Assembly (NCBI RefSeq): GCF_963576675.1
Contig: NC_088913.1
Coordinates: 90,581,001-90,645,000 of the forward strand
Direction of reading: 5' to 3'
DNA: 64,000 nt
Source: Euphorbia lathyris
Taxonomy: Eukaryota > Streptophyta > Magnoliopsida > Malpighiales > Euphorbiaceae
Positions 1-10,763 of the stretch are shown piece by piece (position 1 is the stretch's first letter; every line of letters starts with the position of its first letter). Below the pieces are notes generated by a model. That model was not told the origin of the DNA and made no database searches. It saw nothing but the letters and a program-made list of their open reading frames with translations. The position numbers were made by a program, and so were the translations under genes.

Positions 1-215
1 GAAAGTTGTTTATTTTTGGGATTAGAATGAATAAAACAAAAAATGTTAAGTCAGGGACTAAAGTGAATAAATCAAAAAGTTCCTAATCATGGAGTAAAAT
101 GAATAAATCAGAAATGTATTTATTTCAGGGTCTAAAAATGAATAAATCAGAAATATCCTAATCAGGGACTAAAGTGAATAAATCAGAAAGTTATTTACAT
201 TAGGGATTGAAAGTG
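1..215. repeat. Degenerate short tandem repeat
   Basis: About five imperfect units of roughly 40-45 bp, each containing a version of GGGACTAAAGTGAATAAATC followed by AGAAA and TTCCTAATC or TTATTTA. The units differ by substitutions and small indels, so this is an old array. It may continue left of the window. No coding potential seen. Confidence 0.65.
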
Positions 216-1167
216 ATGAGAAAGAAATTTTTTATAACCATTGGTCGTAAAATGACCGTGAGACGAGATTTATCTCGGATTGGTTCATTTACCCCCAAAT
301 CATAGTTATAAACAAAAAAAAATTAAAATGATTCAATCAATAATATTAACTGGCAATATTAATAATGTCAGATTTTTACAAAAAAAAAAAAAAAAAATAG
401 AACAAGTTAATTAGAACAAATAAAAAAGATCAAAGCAAGTGATTTAACTAGACAATCATTGTTTTAGGGTTAATTAAAACCTATTTAGACATCAAATATA
501 TACGGAAAATGTATTTGACACCTTTATAGATAATAAAAAAACAGTATTAGAAAATAAAAGAGAAAAGTGAAGAACGATCTATGTTTTACAGTGTAAAAAT
601 AAAGCCAATAGACAGAATTTGTCCCTCAGAAACATTTACCTAGGTTGTAAGATGATTGGAAAATCAAGAATAATAGAAGGTTTTTCAGTTTTCTGAAACC
701 GTATTTTATTCGGAGTATTTTGGCAGACCTCCGCTAATTTTCGGTGTAATTTTCGTCCCCCTAAACTGGTCTAAAGAGCTGCTATTTATAGAGTTTAATT
801 AGGTTTCAGGGTTATTTTAGGAATTGATTAAATGAGCAGGGGCTAAATGGAATTTTTTCCAACTTACCTACATATATTTGCGCAGGAACCTACTGTATCA
901 ACATACAACAGCTTTAATTTGAATTTTATTTATCTATTTTTTTTTTTTAATAAATAAGATAAGCAAAGAATGTGGATAGCAGAAAAAGGGAAGAATACAA
1001 ACAATGAAAATATGAGAGCGAGTTGGGGTTTATTTTTACTAAAAACATGAAAAACAATATAAAGTAACAGCGTTGGTAAAACAATATAATGTAATCAGCT
1101 ACATTTGCCAAACAAGATCAAAATTATGTTTATGTGGTAGAAATATAAATAATGTTAAAGAAAAAAT
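216..1167. other. AT-rich intergenic DNA with one dispersed repeat
   Basis: No gene recognised. The stretch contains A-runs near 380-397 and T-runs near 938-950, plus the dispersed repeat at 731-892 listed separately. It is the left flank of the LINE insertion. Confidence 0.5.
731..892 (+). repeat. Dispersed direct repeat, copy 1
   Basis: About 160 bp starting GCTAATTTTCGGTGTAATTT and ending near CATATATTTGC, nearly identical to 11499-11649. Both copies lie outside the LINE. Once the LINE and its insert are removed they would be roughly 1.6 kb apart, so they are probably two copies of a short unclassified repeat. No reading frame recognised. Confidence 0.7.
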
Positions 1168-1183
1168 ATATATTTATGGAAAT
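1168..1183. repeat. Target site duplication of LINE, left copy
   Basis: The 16-bp word ATATATTTATGGAAAT occurs here, directly against the T-run that is the minus-strand poly(A) tail of the LINE. It occurs again at 10361-10376. A perfect 16-bp match at both element ends is typical of target-primed reverse transcription. Confidence 0.88.
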
Positions 1184-1337
1184 TTTTTTGAGTAAAACTG
1201 ACATCAGGGCAGCGGAGAGCCGGACATCCCAACTAGGTCGGCACCCCCGGACAGACCACTAACCCTATGCCTATATTATTAAAAAGAACCAAAGAATTAC
1301 AATGAAGAGAAAGAAAAAAAAAATTGAGAAATGACAA

Positions 1338-4300
1338 TCAGGTGAATCGATAAACAGCACGACCCCTGTAATTACAAAGAAGAGTTGAGCAACAGAAAGC
1401 TGGCACAGAAGTCCACCATTCGCATTGAGAGGCTGTCCTACCGTAGTTGGCCAGAGTGTCAGCAAATTGGTTTCCCTCCCTATATATGTGGGAAGCAGTG
1501 AAAGTCATTGACTGTAAGCACTCCAAACAGTGAAGCCAATCTTGTCGGACCTGCCACGGAACTGCAAGAGATCGTTGGCGGAACAGCTGAATGACATACG
1601 TCGAATCACTTTCAAGCCAAAGCGTCGTCCAACCCTTGTTAAAAGCAGTGGTAACAGCAAAGATGGCTGCCTTCAGTTCAGCCATATAGGGAGCACTCCA
1701 GGGGACCGGAAAAGTAAAGGCGCCGAGAAACATACCTGAAGAGTCGCGGTAGACGCCACCGCATCCAGCATTGCCAGGGCAACCAGTAACGGAGGCATCC
1801 GTATTAACTTTCAACCAGTCGGGGGGCGGAGGCTGCCAGCGGACTGGGATGATTCTAGGCGCACGGGGCAGCAGCCTTTCGACGCCAAGGTCAGAAAGCA
1901 AACGGCATTCAACAGTAGAGTTCCACACATTCCCAATTTTGAACTTTGAGGCATCTTTTATGGCTAACCACATTTTCCTAAGAGCAGCAAAGCTGCACGG
2001 CTGGATCTCGTTGAAGATGGCATCATTTCTGTACTTCCATACTATCCAGAACGTGTTTATAATTGCCGCCGCCCACAGCGGTCTAATTTGTGTACTAAAC
2101 CTCTGCTCTGCTGCAATGGTAACGAGCTCATGAAGAGTAGAGTCTAGTTTGATGGATCGACCAAAGAAGAGACTCACCACTCTCCAAACAACCTTAACGA
2201 AAGGGCAGTGCATGAACAGATGTGCTGCTGTTTCAACTGCATCAGAACATAAATAGCAGCGCGAACTAATATGAAAGCCCCATTTCTGCAGATTGTCATG
2301 CGTAGGAAGATATCCTAAGATGGCTCGCCAGCAAACAAACGAGTGTGAAGGTGGCACCGCGGCGCTCCAGACAAATCTACACCAGGTAGGCGTTATAGGA
2401 GGCGGTAGTAGCCAGTTATAGAACTTCTTAACAGTGAACACTCCACTAACTGCTGGCTTCCAAACACACTGATCTTGGAGATCCTTGCCCCTAGCGATCA
2501 TGTGAATTCGCTGCAGAACACAATCTGGTAGATCAGGGAGATTCCGCCAAATATTTCCATCTAAGAAGTTCTCCACAGTGCTATTAAGATCAACATCTGC
2601 ACTAACCGGCATCCCAAGGGCGGTAAGTTCTTCTATTATTGCAGGTTTAGTCCAGCCGCCCGACCAGAAGTTCAGGCTTGAATGTTGGCCAATCCACCAA
2701 AGGCATTCGTTAGCTACAGCTGGAAATATCCGTTTAACGGATCCCCAGACAAAGGAGGACGTTATACACCGCCGTGGTTTCCCGAAGATGAAGAAATGAC
2801 TGCGGAGTAAATCAAAGCAAAAGGATTGATCCTGAATGAGTCCCCAAGCAGTTTTCCCCAGTAACGCATCATTCATCACTTCAAGGTTCTTAATCCCTAG
2901 ACCGCCCTCCTTAAATGGACGACAACACAGACGCCACGGCACAGTTACCAGTTTACGACTGTCAATGGATCCGGTCCAGATGAAGTTCCTCATAGACCGT
3001 TGCATGTGGGAAAGCAAGGCTCTTGGCCATTTATAAAGGATGAAGGAATGTATGAAAGAGCCCGTAATTACCGAGTTTATTAGTACAACCCGACCTGCCA
3101 TAGAAAGACTGCTGCCTTTCCATTTTGAGAAATTTGCCAGTATTTTATCCATTGTGCCCCGTAGAATTGACGATTTTGGACTTCCCCAAAACAGCGGAAT
3201 TCCCAGATATTTAAAAGAAAGCTTGCCAATGCTAATGCCGATATCCCCTGCAAGCCTAGCTGAACGGCCTGTGGCGACAGAGGAGCTAAAATAAATCTCA
3301 GACTTCTGCCAGTTGATCTGCTGACCTGACAGCGCGCTGTAGAGAGCAAAAGCATCTTTGATAACTCGGATGTTGGATCTCGAAGCCGTCCCAAACAGAA
3401 GCACGCCATCGGCATATAGCAGATGCGTAGGAAACATTGTGTGCCGAGTATACGCCATTGGCCTTAGCAAACCAGTATTACCCAGATGTAACAGCCAGCG
3501 ACTTAGAAAATCCTCCGCAATTCCAAAAAGAATGGAAGATAATGGGTCCCCTTGGCGGACGCCTCTTGAACAACTGAAATAAGAATTATTTGAGGAACCG
3601 GTCAAAATGGAAATACGGGCTGTTGATAGCAGATTGTGGATCCAGGCTCGAAATTGTTGTGAGAATCCAAAAGCATTCAGAACTTTCATAATAAAATCCC
3701 AGTCAAGAGTGTCGAAGGCTTTCCGTATGTCAATTTTCATTGCCATGTTGCCCCCGAAGCAACGTTTCTTAAGCATATTCACTCCTTCTGAAGCAATTGC
3801 TACACATTGATGAATACTTCTTCCCGGTATAAACCCAAACTGATTATTCGAGACAATTTTCATCGTAATTCGGGATAAATGGTCAGCCAAGAGTTTAGCA
3901 ACAACTTTATAACAGAAGTTGCTCATAGCGATTGGACGAAATTGATCAATCTGCACTGCATTAGCTAATTTAGGAATTAGTGCCATAATGCTGGAATTAA
4001 CACCTGGTATCATAGCCCCGGACTTGAAAAAGGCCTCAATCATATGGCAAGTGTTCGCACCAACAATATCCCAATAAGCCTGGAAGAAACAGCATGTAAA
4101 CCCATCTGGCCCCGGCGCACTACTTTTATCCATGTCAAAAACCGCAGCTTTTATTTCATTCACAGTCGGACACACAGTTAGAGAAGCATTATCCTCATCC
4201 GTAACCAGCCTAGGAACCACTTCATAAACTGGCGTGTAATCCCTAGGGGGAGTCTCCTCATTATGAAAGACCCTTGCATAGAAGCTGTTGATGTGTTTAG

Positions 4301-5366
4301 TGATGGTGGCAGCGTCCGTTACCAGCTCTCCGTCAATTCGTAGGGCCGTGATACTAGAGGAAGCATGCCGAACAGATGCCATGCGATGAAAAAAGGTAGT
4401 GTTACGATCGCCGTCGCCCAGCCACTTAACCCTGCTTCTCTCCCTGAAATAAATTTCTTTTCTGTGTAATTCAGTATCCAGCCGCGTGTGTGCCTCAATT
4501 TCCTGCCGCTGCAAAATGTCAGAAAACCTTTGGTTGGAGATCTGAGTTTTAATGTTTGCCAAAGAAGCTTCTGCTATAGCAATATTAGCATCCAGTAAGC
4601 CAAATACCTCTCTATTCCACCGCCGGAGAATAGGCCGTAGCATTTTGAGCTTGTAGCTTAGAAGCTGCATAGGAGGTAGCCGAGGGTGAGAATCGTGCCA
4701 GAAATGCTCAACAACATCACGAAGGCTGGGATGTTCAACCCACATTAATTGAAATCGAAATCTCGAGATCCTTGCTTGCGTGTTTAAGCAACGAAACAGC
4801 AGAGGGCAGTGGTCCGAATGATGTCTTGTGAGAACAGTGGTGCTATATGTGTCACATTGTTCAGTAAAATCCGTCGAGACAAGGACTCTATCAAGCCGGC
4901 TCTCGACCCTAGCCATGCCAGAACGGCCATTATACCAAGTGAAAAATTGCCCTGTAGTCGGCCCGTCAATTAGATTGCCATCATCAATAAAAGAGCGAAA
5001 CTCCCTGTAGGGCCTACCCGCAGGTGCTCTGCCAGTTTTTTCATGCGAGCCGACAATGGCATTGAAATCTCCTAGGATGATCCAACCCCCTGAAAGGCGA
5101 GCCTGCTGCTCAAGAATACACTGATAAAGAGAGTTCCGACGGTTTGCCCAGATACTTCCATAAACAAAGCAAATATAAAGTGACATGCTCATAGTCCGAA
5201 CCTGTAAAAGCACTAACTGATCATGGCAGAGTGTAACAGCCACAATATTAGTAAAACGGGTTGAACTAAACACCCAAAGGGATGGCTGTTCCTTCTGATT
5301 AGTACCCACAATAGTAAAACCCAGCCTTAACCAAAAAGAGGACTGTATAGAATCAAATGCAACCAT
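1338..5366 (-). CDS. LINE ORF2: endonuclease, reverse transcriptase, RNase H (main part)
   Basis: An open frame of 1342 codons lacking only the first 37 codons, which lie beyond the palindrome insertion at 8748-8858. Domains in order (residues of this part): the AP-endonuclease-like nuclease, with GDFNA near 99-103 and SDHCP near 184-188; reverse transcriptase, roughly 420-720, with the FRPIAMSNFCYK and GVRQGDPLS motifs; a Cys/His zf-RVT-type region with WRAILGYLPTH and RCYLC; and a C-terminal RNase H beginning near WLKVNTDAS with later ESDS and ADTLA motifs. The enzyme would nick target DNA and copy the element RNA in the nucleus. The catalytic YADD box reads YADG here (codon 3407-3405), which should abolish polymerisation. 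The methionine at 5366 is an internal residue, not the natural start. As it stands the gene is dead, being split and catalytically mutated. Confidence 0.93.
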   Translation of the reverse strand: MVAFDSIQSSFWLRLGFTIVGTNQKEQPSLWVFSSTRFTNIVAVTLCHDQLVLLQVRTMSMSLYICFVYGSIWANRRNSLYQCILEQQARLSGGWIILGDFNAIVGSHEKTGRAPAGRPYREFRSFIDDGNLIDGPTTGQFFTWYNGRSGMARVESRLDRVLVSTDFTEQCDTYSTTVLTRHHSDHCPLLFRCLNTQARISRFRFQLMWVEHPSLRDVVEHFWHDSHPRLPPMQLLSYKLKMLRPILRRWNREVFGLLDANIAIAEASLANIKTQISNQRFSDILQRQEIEAHTRLDTELHRKEIYFRERSRVKWLGDGDRNTTFFHRMASVRHASSSITALRIDGELVTDAATITKHINSFYARVFHNEETPPRDYTPVYEVVPRLVTDEDNASLTVCPTVNEIKAAVFDMDKSSAPGPDGFTCCFFQAYWDIVGANTCHMIEAFFKSGAMIPGVNSSIMALIPKLANAVQIDQFRPIAMSNFCYKVVAKLLADHLSRITMKIVSNNQFGFIPGRSIHQCVAIASEGVNMLKKRCFGGNMAMKIDIRKAFDTLDWDFIMKVLNAFGFSQQFRAWIHNLLSTARISILTGSSNNSYFSCSRGVRQGDPLSSILFGIAEDFLSRWLLHLGNTGLLRPMAYTRHTMFPTHLLYADGVLLFGTASRSNIRVIKDAFALYSALSGQQINWQKSEIYFSSSVATGRSARLAGDIGISIGKLSFKYLGIPLFWGSPKSSILRGTMDKILANFSKWKGSSLSMAGRVVLINSVITGSFIHSFILYKWPRALLSHMQRSMRNFIWTGSIDSRKLVTVPWRLCCRPFKEGGLGIKNLEVMNDALLGKTAWGLIQDQSFCFDLLRSHFFIFGKPRRCITSSFVWGSVKRIFPAVANECLWWIGQHSSLNFWSGGWTKPAIIEELTALGMPVSADVDLNSTVENFLDGNIWRNLPDLPDCVLQRIHMIARGKDLQDQCVWKPAVSGVFTVKKFYNWLLPPPITPTWCRFVWSAAVPPSHSFVCWRAILGYLPTHDNLQKWGFHISSRCYLCSDAVETAAHLFMHCPFVKVVWRVVSLFFGRSIKLDSTLHELVTIAAEQRFSTQIRPLWAAAIINTFWIVWKYRNDAIFNEIQPCSFAALRKMWLAIKDASKFKIGNVWNSTVECRLLSDLGVERLLPRAPRIIPVRWQPPPPDWLKVNTDASVTGCPGNAGCGGVYRDSSGMFLGAFTFPVPWSAPYMAELKAAIFAVTTAFNKGWTTLWLESDSTYVIQLFRQRSLAVPWQVRQDWLHCLECLQSMTFTASHIYREGNQFADTLANYGRTASQCEWWTSVPAFCCSTLLCNYRGRAVYRFT

Positions 5367-5370
5367 TGGC
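5366..5370. repeat. 5-bp target duplication TTGGC, left
   Basis: TTGGC directly precedes the TGTCACACCC end of the palindromic insertion. It is repeated at 8747-8751 directly after its GTGTGACA end. Confidence 0.85.
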
Positions 5371-8300
5371 TGTCACACCCGACCCTAAATGACCTCAATC
5401 GGCATCGGGCGTGAAATGGAAAGATAATAATCAATACTTAGGAGTCTCCAATTTATCCACATATCATTATATTACAATTGCAATACCAACGTTCTAACCA
5501 TAATTCTGACAATAAGCATCCAACTTCCAAACCTCGCCTAATCGGGCGGTAACCTTCTCTATATCCCGTACTTTCTCACCTAAAAACATTAAAACATTTA
5601 AAAACGTGAGACAAAAATCTCAGTAAGAAACTATCAGCTATAAAAACCAACTTTATTTAACATAGCTACATATATACCTTTATAAAGAGTTTTAATCAAA
5701 ACCTTATAAAATATACTCAAAACCAAAGTTCATAATATAGTCAAAGTAGTAAACCAAAAACCAAAAATATATAATCTTGTATCGTTTCTTGAGTTCAAAA
5801 CCTTATAAAATATTATAATCGAATAAGCGTTTTATCAAACCCAAATCGTAATCAGTAAAACGTAAAACCTTATATCAAAATCAATCATAACGGAAAACAT
5901 AATCCAAGTAAACTTAAAACATTGTATCCATTCTCGAGTTTCTCCCCTTAAGTATCAATCCATAACCACATATATAGTCGAGACGTCTCTTAACATTGCC
6001 TATCCCATATGGTCTTACCCGACACTTCTTTGCCATACCCAATAGGTCTTTCAAACTGTGTACACAGGCCACGTCCCTCACTGAACATGGTCTTCAAATA
6101 TGGAACCACCGATCCGGATAGCTCTCGATGGATATAAAATCATAAAATCATAAAATCATAACGTGCTCAAATATCCTTTCACAATCAAATTCCAAACTAT
6201 TTGATAACCAAAAATCATTTGGCTTCAATTAGCCCATTTGTATCATAAAAATCATATTTGGACTTCAATCCAAAATAATAACAATAATAACCACAACAGA
6301 TTTCTCAATCCAAAAACAATTCGTAAGAAACCATCAAATTCATTTTGTTCAATAGAGATATATATTGAAACCCAAAACATATATGTATATATGTAAATCA
6401 ACCAAATTAAGCTTTAAATCAACATAATCAAGTAAAATCCGAAATTCCCATAGAAGCATAGTAAATAGTTTCATTTGAACCATAATTTCACAATAAAAAG
6501 CAAAATCAGGAAAAACCTCAATTTTAAATTTCTACATAACCCTAAAATATCCATTTTTGGAGATTCTTTGATTATATATATATATATACATAAAACTCAA
6601 AATATAGTTGATAATTACTTACCTTGGCTAAAATACATCCGTTCAATTCTCCTCTAAATCATGTCTAAGACGTTTCCTTTCAAACATTGCCGAAACTCAA
6701 AAACTCTTTGGTTAGGACTTAGATCTATACATAAGGATGCTATGTTTTAAATTTCGAGTGATTCGGACGGTCGAATCTTCGTAAATCAAAGAAACGATGA
6801 AGAAACGGCTCAGGAACGATAAAAATGATGAATTTAAAAGGAAGATAAAAAAAAAGAAAAAAAAAAGAATATATATATGATGATGGAGGAGTCATCGGAT
6901 TACTCTGGAATATTTGAGGATTTTTTGATAAATATTACATTTGAACCTCTATCTTTTTATAACCTTTTAAAAATAATTTCAAACTTTTAATTTATACCTA
7001 AAACCATCGAATTAACTCTAAACTTTTCTTATGGCACTAAATAAAAATCACATACCTAATAATTATCATATATATTACTATCAAGATATAAAAGTTTGGA
7101 ATTAATTCGATGGTTTTAAGTATAAATTAAAAGTTTGGAATTATTTTTAAAAGGTTATAAAAAGATATAGGTTCAAATGTAATATTTATCAAAAAATCCT
7201 CAAATATTCCAGAGTAATCCGATGACTCCTCCATCATCATATATATATTCTTTTTTTTTTCTTTTCTTTTATCTTCCTTTTAAATTCATCATTTTTATCG
7301 TTCCTGAACCGTTTCTTCATCGTTTCTTTGATTTACGAAGATTCGACCGTCCGAATCACTCGAAATTTAAAACATAGCATCCTTATGTATAGATCTAAGT
7401 CCTAACCAAAGAGTTTTTGAGTTTCCGCAATGTTTGGAAGGAAACGTCTTAGACATGATTTAGAGGAGAATTGAACGGGTGTATTTTAGCCAAGGTAAGT
7501 AATTATCAACTATATTTTGAGTTTTATGTATATAGATATATATATATAATCAAAGAATTTCCAAAAATGGATATTTTAGGGTTATGTAGGAATTTAAAAT
7601 TGAGGTTTTTCCTGATTTTGCTTTTTATTGTGAAATTATGGTTCAAATGAAGCTATTTACTATGCTTCTATGTGAATTTCGAATTTTACTTGATTATGTT
7701 GATTTAAAGCTTAATTTGGTTGATTTACATATATACATATATGTTTTGGGTTTCAATATATATCTCTATTGAACAAAATGAATTTGATGGTTTCTTACGA
7801 ATTGTTTTTGGATTGAGAAATCTGTTGTGGTTATTATTGTTATTATTTTGGATTAAAGTCCAAATATGATTTTTATGATACAAATGGGCTAATTGAAGCC
7901 AAATGATTTTTGGTTATCAAATAGTTTGGAATTTGATTGTGAAAGGATATTTGAGCACGTTGTGATTTTATGATTTTATGATTTTATATCCATCGAGAGC
8001 TATCCGGATCGGTGGTTCCATATTTGAAGACCATGTTCAGTGAGGGACGTGGCCTGTGTACATAGTTTGAAAGACCTATTGGGTATGGCAAAGAAGTGTC
8101 GGGTAAGACCATATGGGATAGGCAATGTTAAGAGATGTCTCGACTATATATGTGGTTATGGATTGATACTTAAGGGGAGAAACTCGAGAATGGATACAAT
8201 GTTTTAAGTTTACTTGGATTATGTTTTCCGTTATGATTGACTTTGATATAAGGTTTTACGTTTTACTTATTACGATTTGGGTTTGATAAAACGTTTATTC

Positions 8301-8746
8301 AATTATAATATTTTATAAGGTTTTGAACTCAAGAAACGATACAAGATTATATATTTTTGGTTTTTGGTTTACTACTTTGACTATATTATGAACTTTGGTT
8401 TGAGTATATTTTATAAGGTTTTGATTAAAACCCTTTATAAAGGTATATATGTAGCTATGTTAAATAAAGTTGGTTTTTATAGCTGATAGTTTCTTACTGA
8501 GATTTTTGTCTCACGTTTTTAAATGTTTTAATGTTTTTAGGTGAGAAAGTACGGGATATAAAGGTTACCGCCCGATTAGGCGAGGTTTGGAAGTTGGATG
8601 CTTATTGTCAGAATTATGGTTAGAACGTTGGTATTGCAATTGTAATATAATGATATGTGGATAAATTGGAGACTCCTAAGTATTGATTATTATCTTTCCA
8701 TTTCACGCCCGATGCCGATTGAGGTCATTTAGGGTCGAGTGTGACA
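5371..8746. mobile_element. Palindromic head-to-head LTR pair inserted in LINE ORF2
   Basis: A 3.4-kb near-perfect inverted repeat. The left arm (about 5371-7030) is an LTR in minus orientation and the right arm (about 7090-8746) is the same LTR in plus orientation, separated by about 60 bp. Both outer ends are the U5 end of the LTR (plus-strand TGTCACACCC at left, GTGTGACA at right). The U3 ends meet in the centre and have lost their first few dozen bases. Both arms match the 5' LTR of element C at 37313-39038. The insert is flanked by a perfect 5-bp duplication, TTGGC, as made by an LTR-retrotransposon integrase. Arms differ at only a few positions. No coding region inside. Confidence 0.88.
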
Positions 8747-8751
8747 TTGGC
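8747..8751. repeat. 5-bp target duplication TTGGC, right
   Basis: Right copy of the TTGGC duplication that flanks the palindromic LTR pair. Removing the insert and one copy restores a continuous LINE ORF2 frame. Confidence 0.85.
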
Positions 8752-8858
8752 TCTGCAAGACAAAGCAGGTCTGGTTTATGTAAAAAGCAGAGATTAGCAA
8801 GGTACCTCTGAGTATCCTGATTCATGATACCTCTACAGTTCCAGTATAACAGATTCAT
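8748..8858 (-). pseudogene. LINE ORF2 N-terminal segment cut off by insertion
   Basis: The ATG at 8858-8856 opens 37 codons that begin MNLLYWNCRG, the usual start of the L1 endonuclease domain (the Asn of NCRG is an active-site residue). The frame continues exactly into the codons at 5370 and below if the palindrome and one TTGGC copy are ignored. Before that insertion ORF2 was therefore about 1379 codons with no stop. It starts 50 bp downstream of the ORF1 stop, the usual plant L1 layout. Confidence 0.88.
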
Positions 8859-8908
8859 ATAAAGCGTTGAGGGATTTTATTGGCCCATTTGGGCCTTTGT
8901 TGCGAAGC

Positions 8909-10186
8909 TCAAGGCTGAAGATGTTTTGTTTTTTTGGAGGCCACGGTTTTCCATTGTCCTTCCTCCTCTTCCATTTGGTCAGCCCATGTCGCGGTGGGCG
9001 AGAGTTGGATGTTAGCATTGCCAGGCGGGCTAGCCTCCATTGCACCATCCTTTGGGGACTCTAATTCAATTCCAGCATCCGGTAGTTTGGCATTGGCATT
9101 GCCAGGCGGGCTAGCCTCCATTGCACCATCCTCTGAGGTTTCTAATTCAACTTCAGCGTCCTCCAAAGCCGGCCCCTGAAGCTCTGAAATTATACGAGCC
9201 GTAATGTCATGTACTGGAATATCCCCGCTCTCAGAATGATGTGTGGCGTCGAGCACAGATTTGTCAGCACTTTTAGTGCGGTCAGAGTGCGTGATGTCGA
9301 CCCCTGGTATGTCTGCGCCCTTTGAGCGATTAGAGTCTGACTGAGGTTTCTTCTTTTCCATAGCCATCTTCTTCTCAAGATTAGGCTTCCTATTGCGCTT
9401 ACAGTCGTAGGCCATATGACCAATGCATAAACAGACACGACAGAAACTAGGCAGCCGCTCATAAACCACATCAATCCATAATTGCTTGCCTTGTCGCTCA
9501 ATTTCGAGCTTAACAGGAAGCTCAGTGGCCAAATCAACATCTAGAAGAAGCCTTGCATAATGCCCAAAGTCGCCTTCGATAGTAGCAGCATTAAGGCGCA
9601 ACAAGCCACCAATTCCTCGAGCAATATCAGCTAAAATCTGGGCATCCCAGTATTCCCAAGGCAGAGAATATAATCGGACCCATACCTGAGCGTGTGTTGT
9701 CTTTTCCGTGAGTGGATCAAAGTCTGGGACCCATGGCTGAAGTCTGAAGGTTCCTGGTTTTGTGTTGACAATTCCATGAGCGAGGATATGTGCCTTAGCA
9801 CTCTGTGAACTTAAATTAACATGAAAATATCCCTTGCCAATTGAAATCAGCCTCCAAGGCTCTGCAAGCCCCCAAATTTTGGTAAGCAATTGCTTTAGGT
9901 CTGCCACTTTTCATGGGGAATCCCCTTTACTCAGCACAAGTCTCCCAATAAGCGAATTGGCGCAGATCGCAACCCGGCGCTCATAGGCTTCCTGTGAAAT
10001 CTTGACAGTTCTGATGCCTCCAACATCCGAGACAATCGCTGTTGATGGAGGAGTTGCTTCCGAGATCTTAGAGACAACGCCCGCATAGGAGCGATGTGTG
10101 GATTCTATTTGGGGAGGTCGCTGAGAGACAGAATTCACTGATGTATTGAAGCGGTATTTTGGATTGAAGAGAACTCCTATTCCCAT
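8909..10186 (-). pseudogene. LINE ORF1: RNA-binding gag-like protein, one nonsense mutation
   Basis: A frame of 425 codons starting at ATG 10186 and ending at TGA 8911-8909, broken once by an in-frame TGA at 9913-9911. The second half restarts at a GTG two codons later. The middle part is a DUF4283-like RNA-binding region (FRLQPWVPDFDPL, QVWVRLYSLPWEYW). It is followed by a CCHC zinc knuckle, CRVCLCIGHMAYDC (near 9400-9440), which binds nucleic acid. The acidic C-terminus contains a 27-codon segment (EASPPGNAN core) duplicated in tandem, with an 81-bp period at about 9014-9175. In L1 elements ORF1 packages the RNA for ORF2. The single stop fits a CGA to TGA transition. Confidence 0.9.
9014..9175 (-). 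repeat. 81-bp in-frame tandem duplication in ORF1
   Basis: The block beginning GCCAGGCGGGCTAGCCTCCA on the plus strand occurs at 9020 and again at 9101, a period of 81 bp (27 codons). It duplicates the EASPPGNAN segment of the ORF1 tail without breaking the frame. Confidence 0.85.
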
Positions 10187-10360
10187 ATAGTCATCGGGTG
10201 GAGATTCGGAAGCTTGGAAGGCGGCGGCCGGTGGGTGGCGCGATTCCCTATCAAAGAGACGCGCCTAGGGTTAGGTCATCTGAACCAATTTCAAGTGGTA
10301 TTATTTCATATTCCTTAACCGTGCCTCCAATTTCGAGTAAGGTGAAATTGGTTCTAAAAC

Positions 10361-10376
10361 ATATATTTATGGAAAT
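10361..10376. repeat. Target site duplication of LINE, right copy
   Basis: ATATATTTATGGAAAT, identical to 1168-1183. It marks the 5' end of the minus-strand LINE at 10360. Confidence 0.88.
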
Positions 10377-10763
10377 AAGAATAGTAATTTTGTCAAAAAC
10401 AAATAACTAAAAGCAACTGTTTATGAAAAGCTCCAAAACGCAGTTTCCAAAAAAAAAATGTTAAACACCGCGGTTTATATAAGCCTAACCAAACGATATA
10501 TTTTCTACGGTTTTGAGTGAAACGCTAAACGCTCATCCGAAAAGATAAAACAAACACCCTCGTAGACACATAAAGTGTTATATTTGTTGAGTTCAAAGGT
10601 TGATAAGGTTTGTTATTAAATAGATGGGTCTGAGTGACAAAATGAGATAAGTTCAGGGCTAGAAATGTATTAAGCTAAAAAAAGAAAATATAGTACAAAT
10701 CTTTATTAGTATCACTGTCCGTCCTAGGTATTCTCACACACTCTAGTACAAATCTTTATTGGT
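10377..10763. other. Intergenic, no gene seen
   Basis: Right flank of the LINE. AT-rich with no reading frame or known repeat recognised. Confidence 0.4.

Larger units (their letters stand above)
1184..10360 (-). mobile_element. Full-length L1-like LINE (with nested insertion)
   Basis: A non-LTR retrotransposon on the minus strand. From 5' to 3' in its own sense it has a leader (10360-10187), ORF1 (10186-8909), a 50-bp gap, ORF2 (from 8858, interrupted by the palindrome at 5371-8746, ending at 1338), a 3' UTR and a short poly(A) (T-run at 1183-1189 on the plus strand). Identical 16-bp flanking duplications fix both ends. Without the nested insert and its extra 5-bp duplication the element is about 5.8 kb, a normal length for a full-length plant L1. 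Only one stop (ORF1) and one catalytic change (ORF2) are seen besides the insertion, so it is relatively young. Confidence 0.92.

Noticed and set aside
1530..5010. Several plus-strand reading frames of 60-120 codons opposite the LINE ORF2
   Set aside because: They are antisense to a well-supported reverse-transcriptase gene and show no domain or start context of their own.
5371..8746. A normal long-TIR DNA transposon instead of an LTR palindrome
   Set aside because: The arms match the LTR of element C, which has primer site and polypurine tract in the right places, and the duplication is 5 bp as for LTR integrases.
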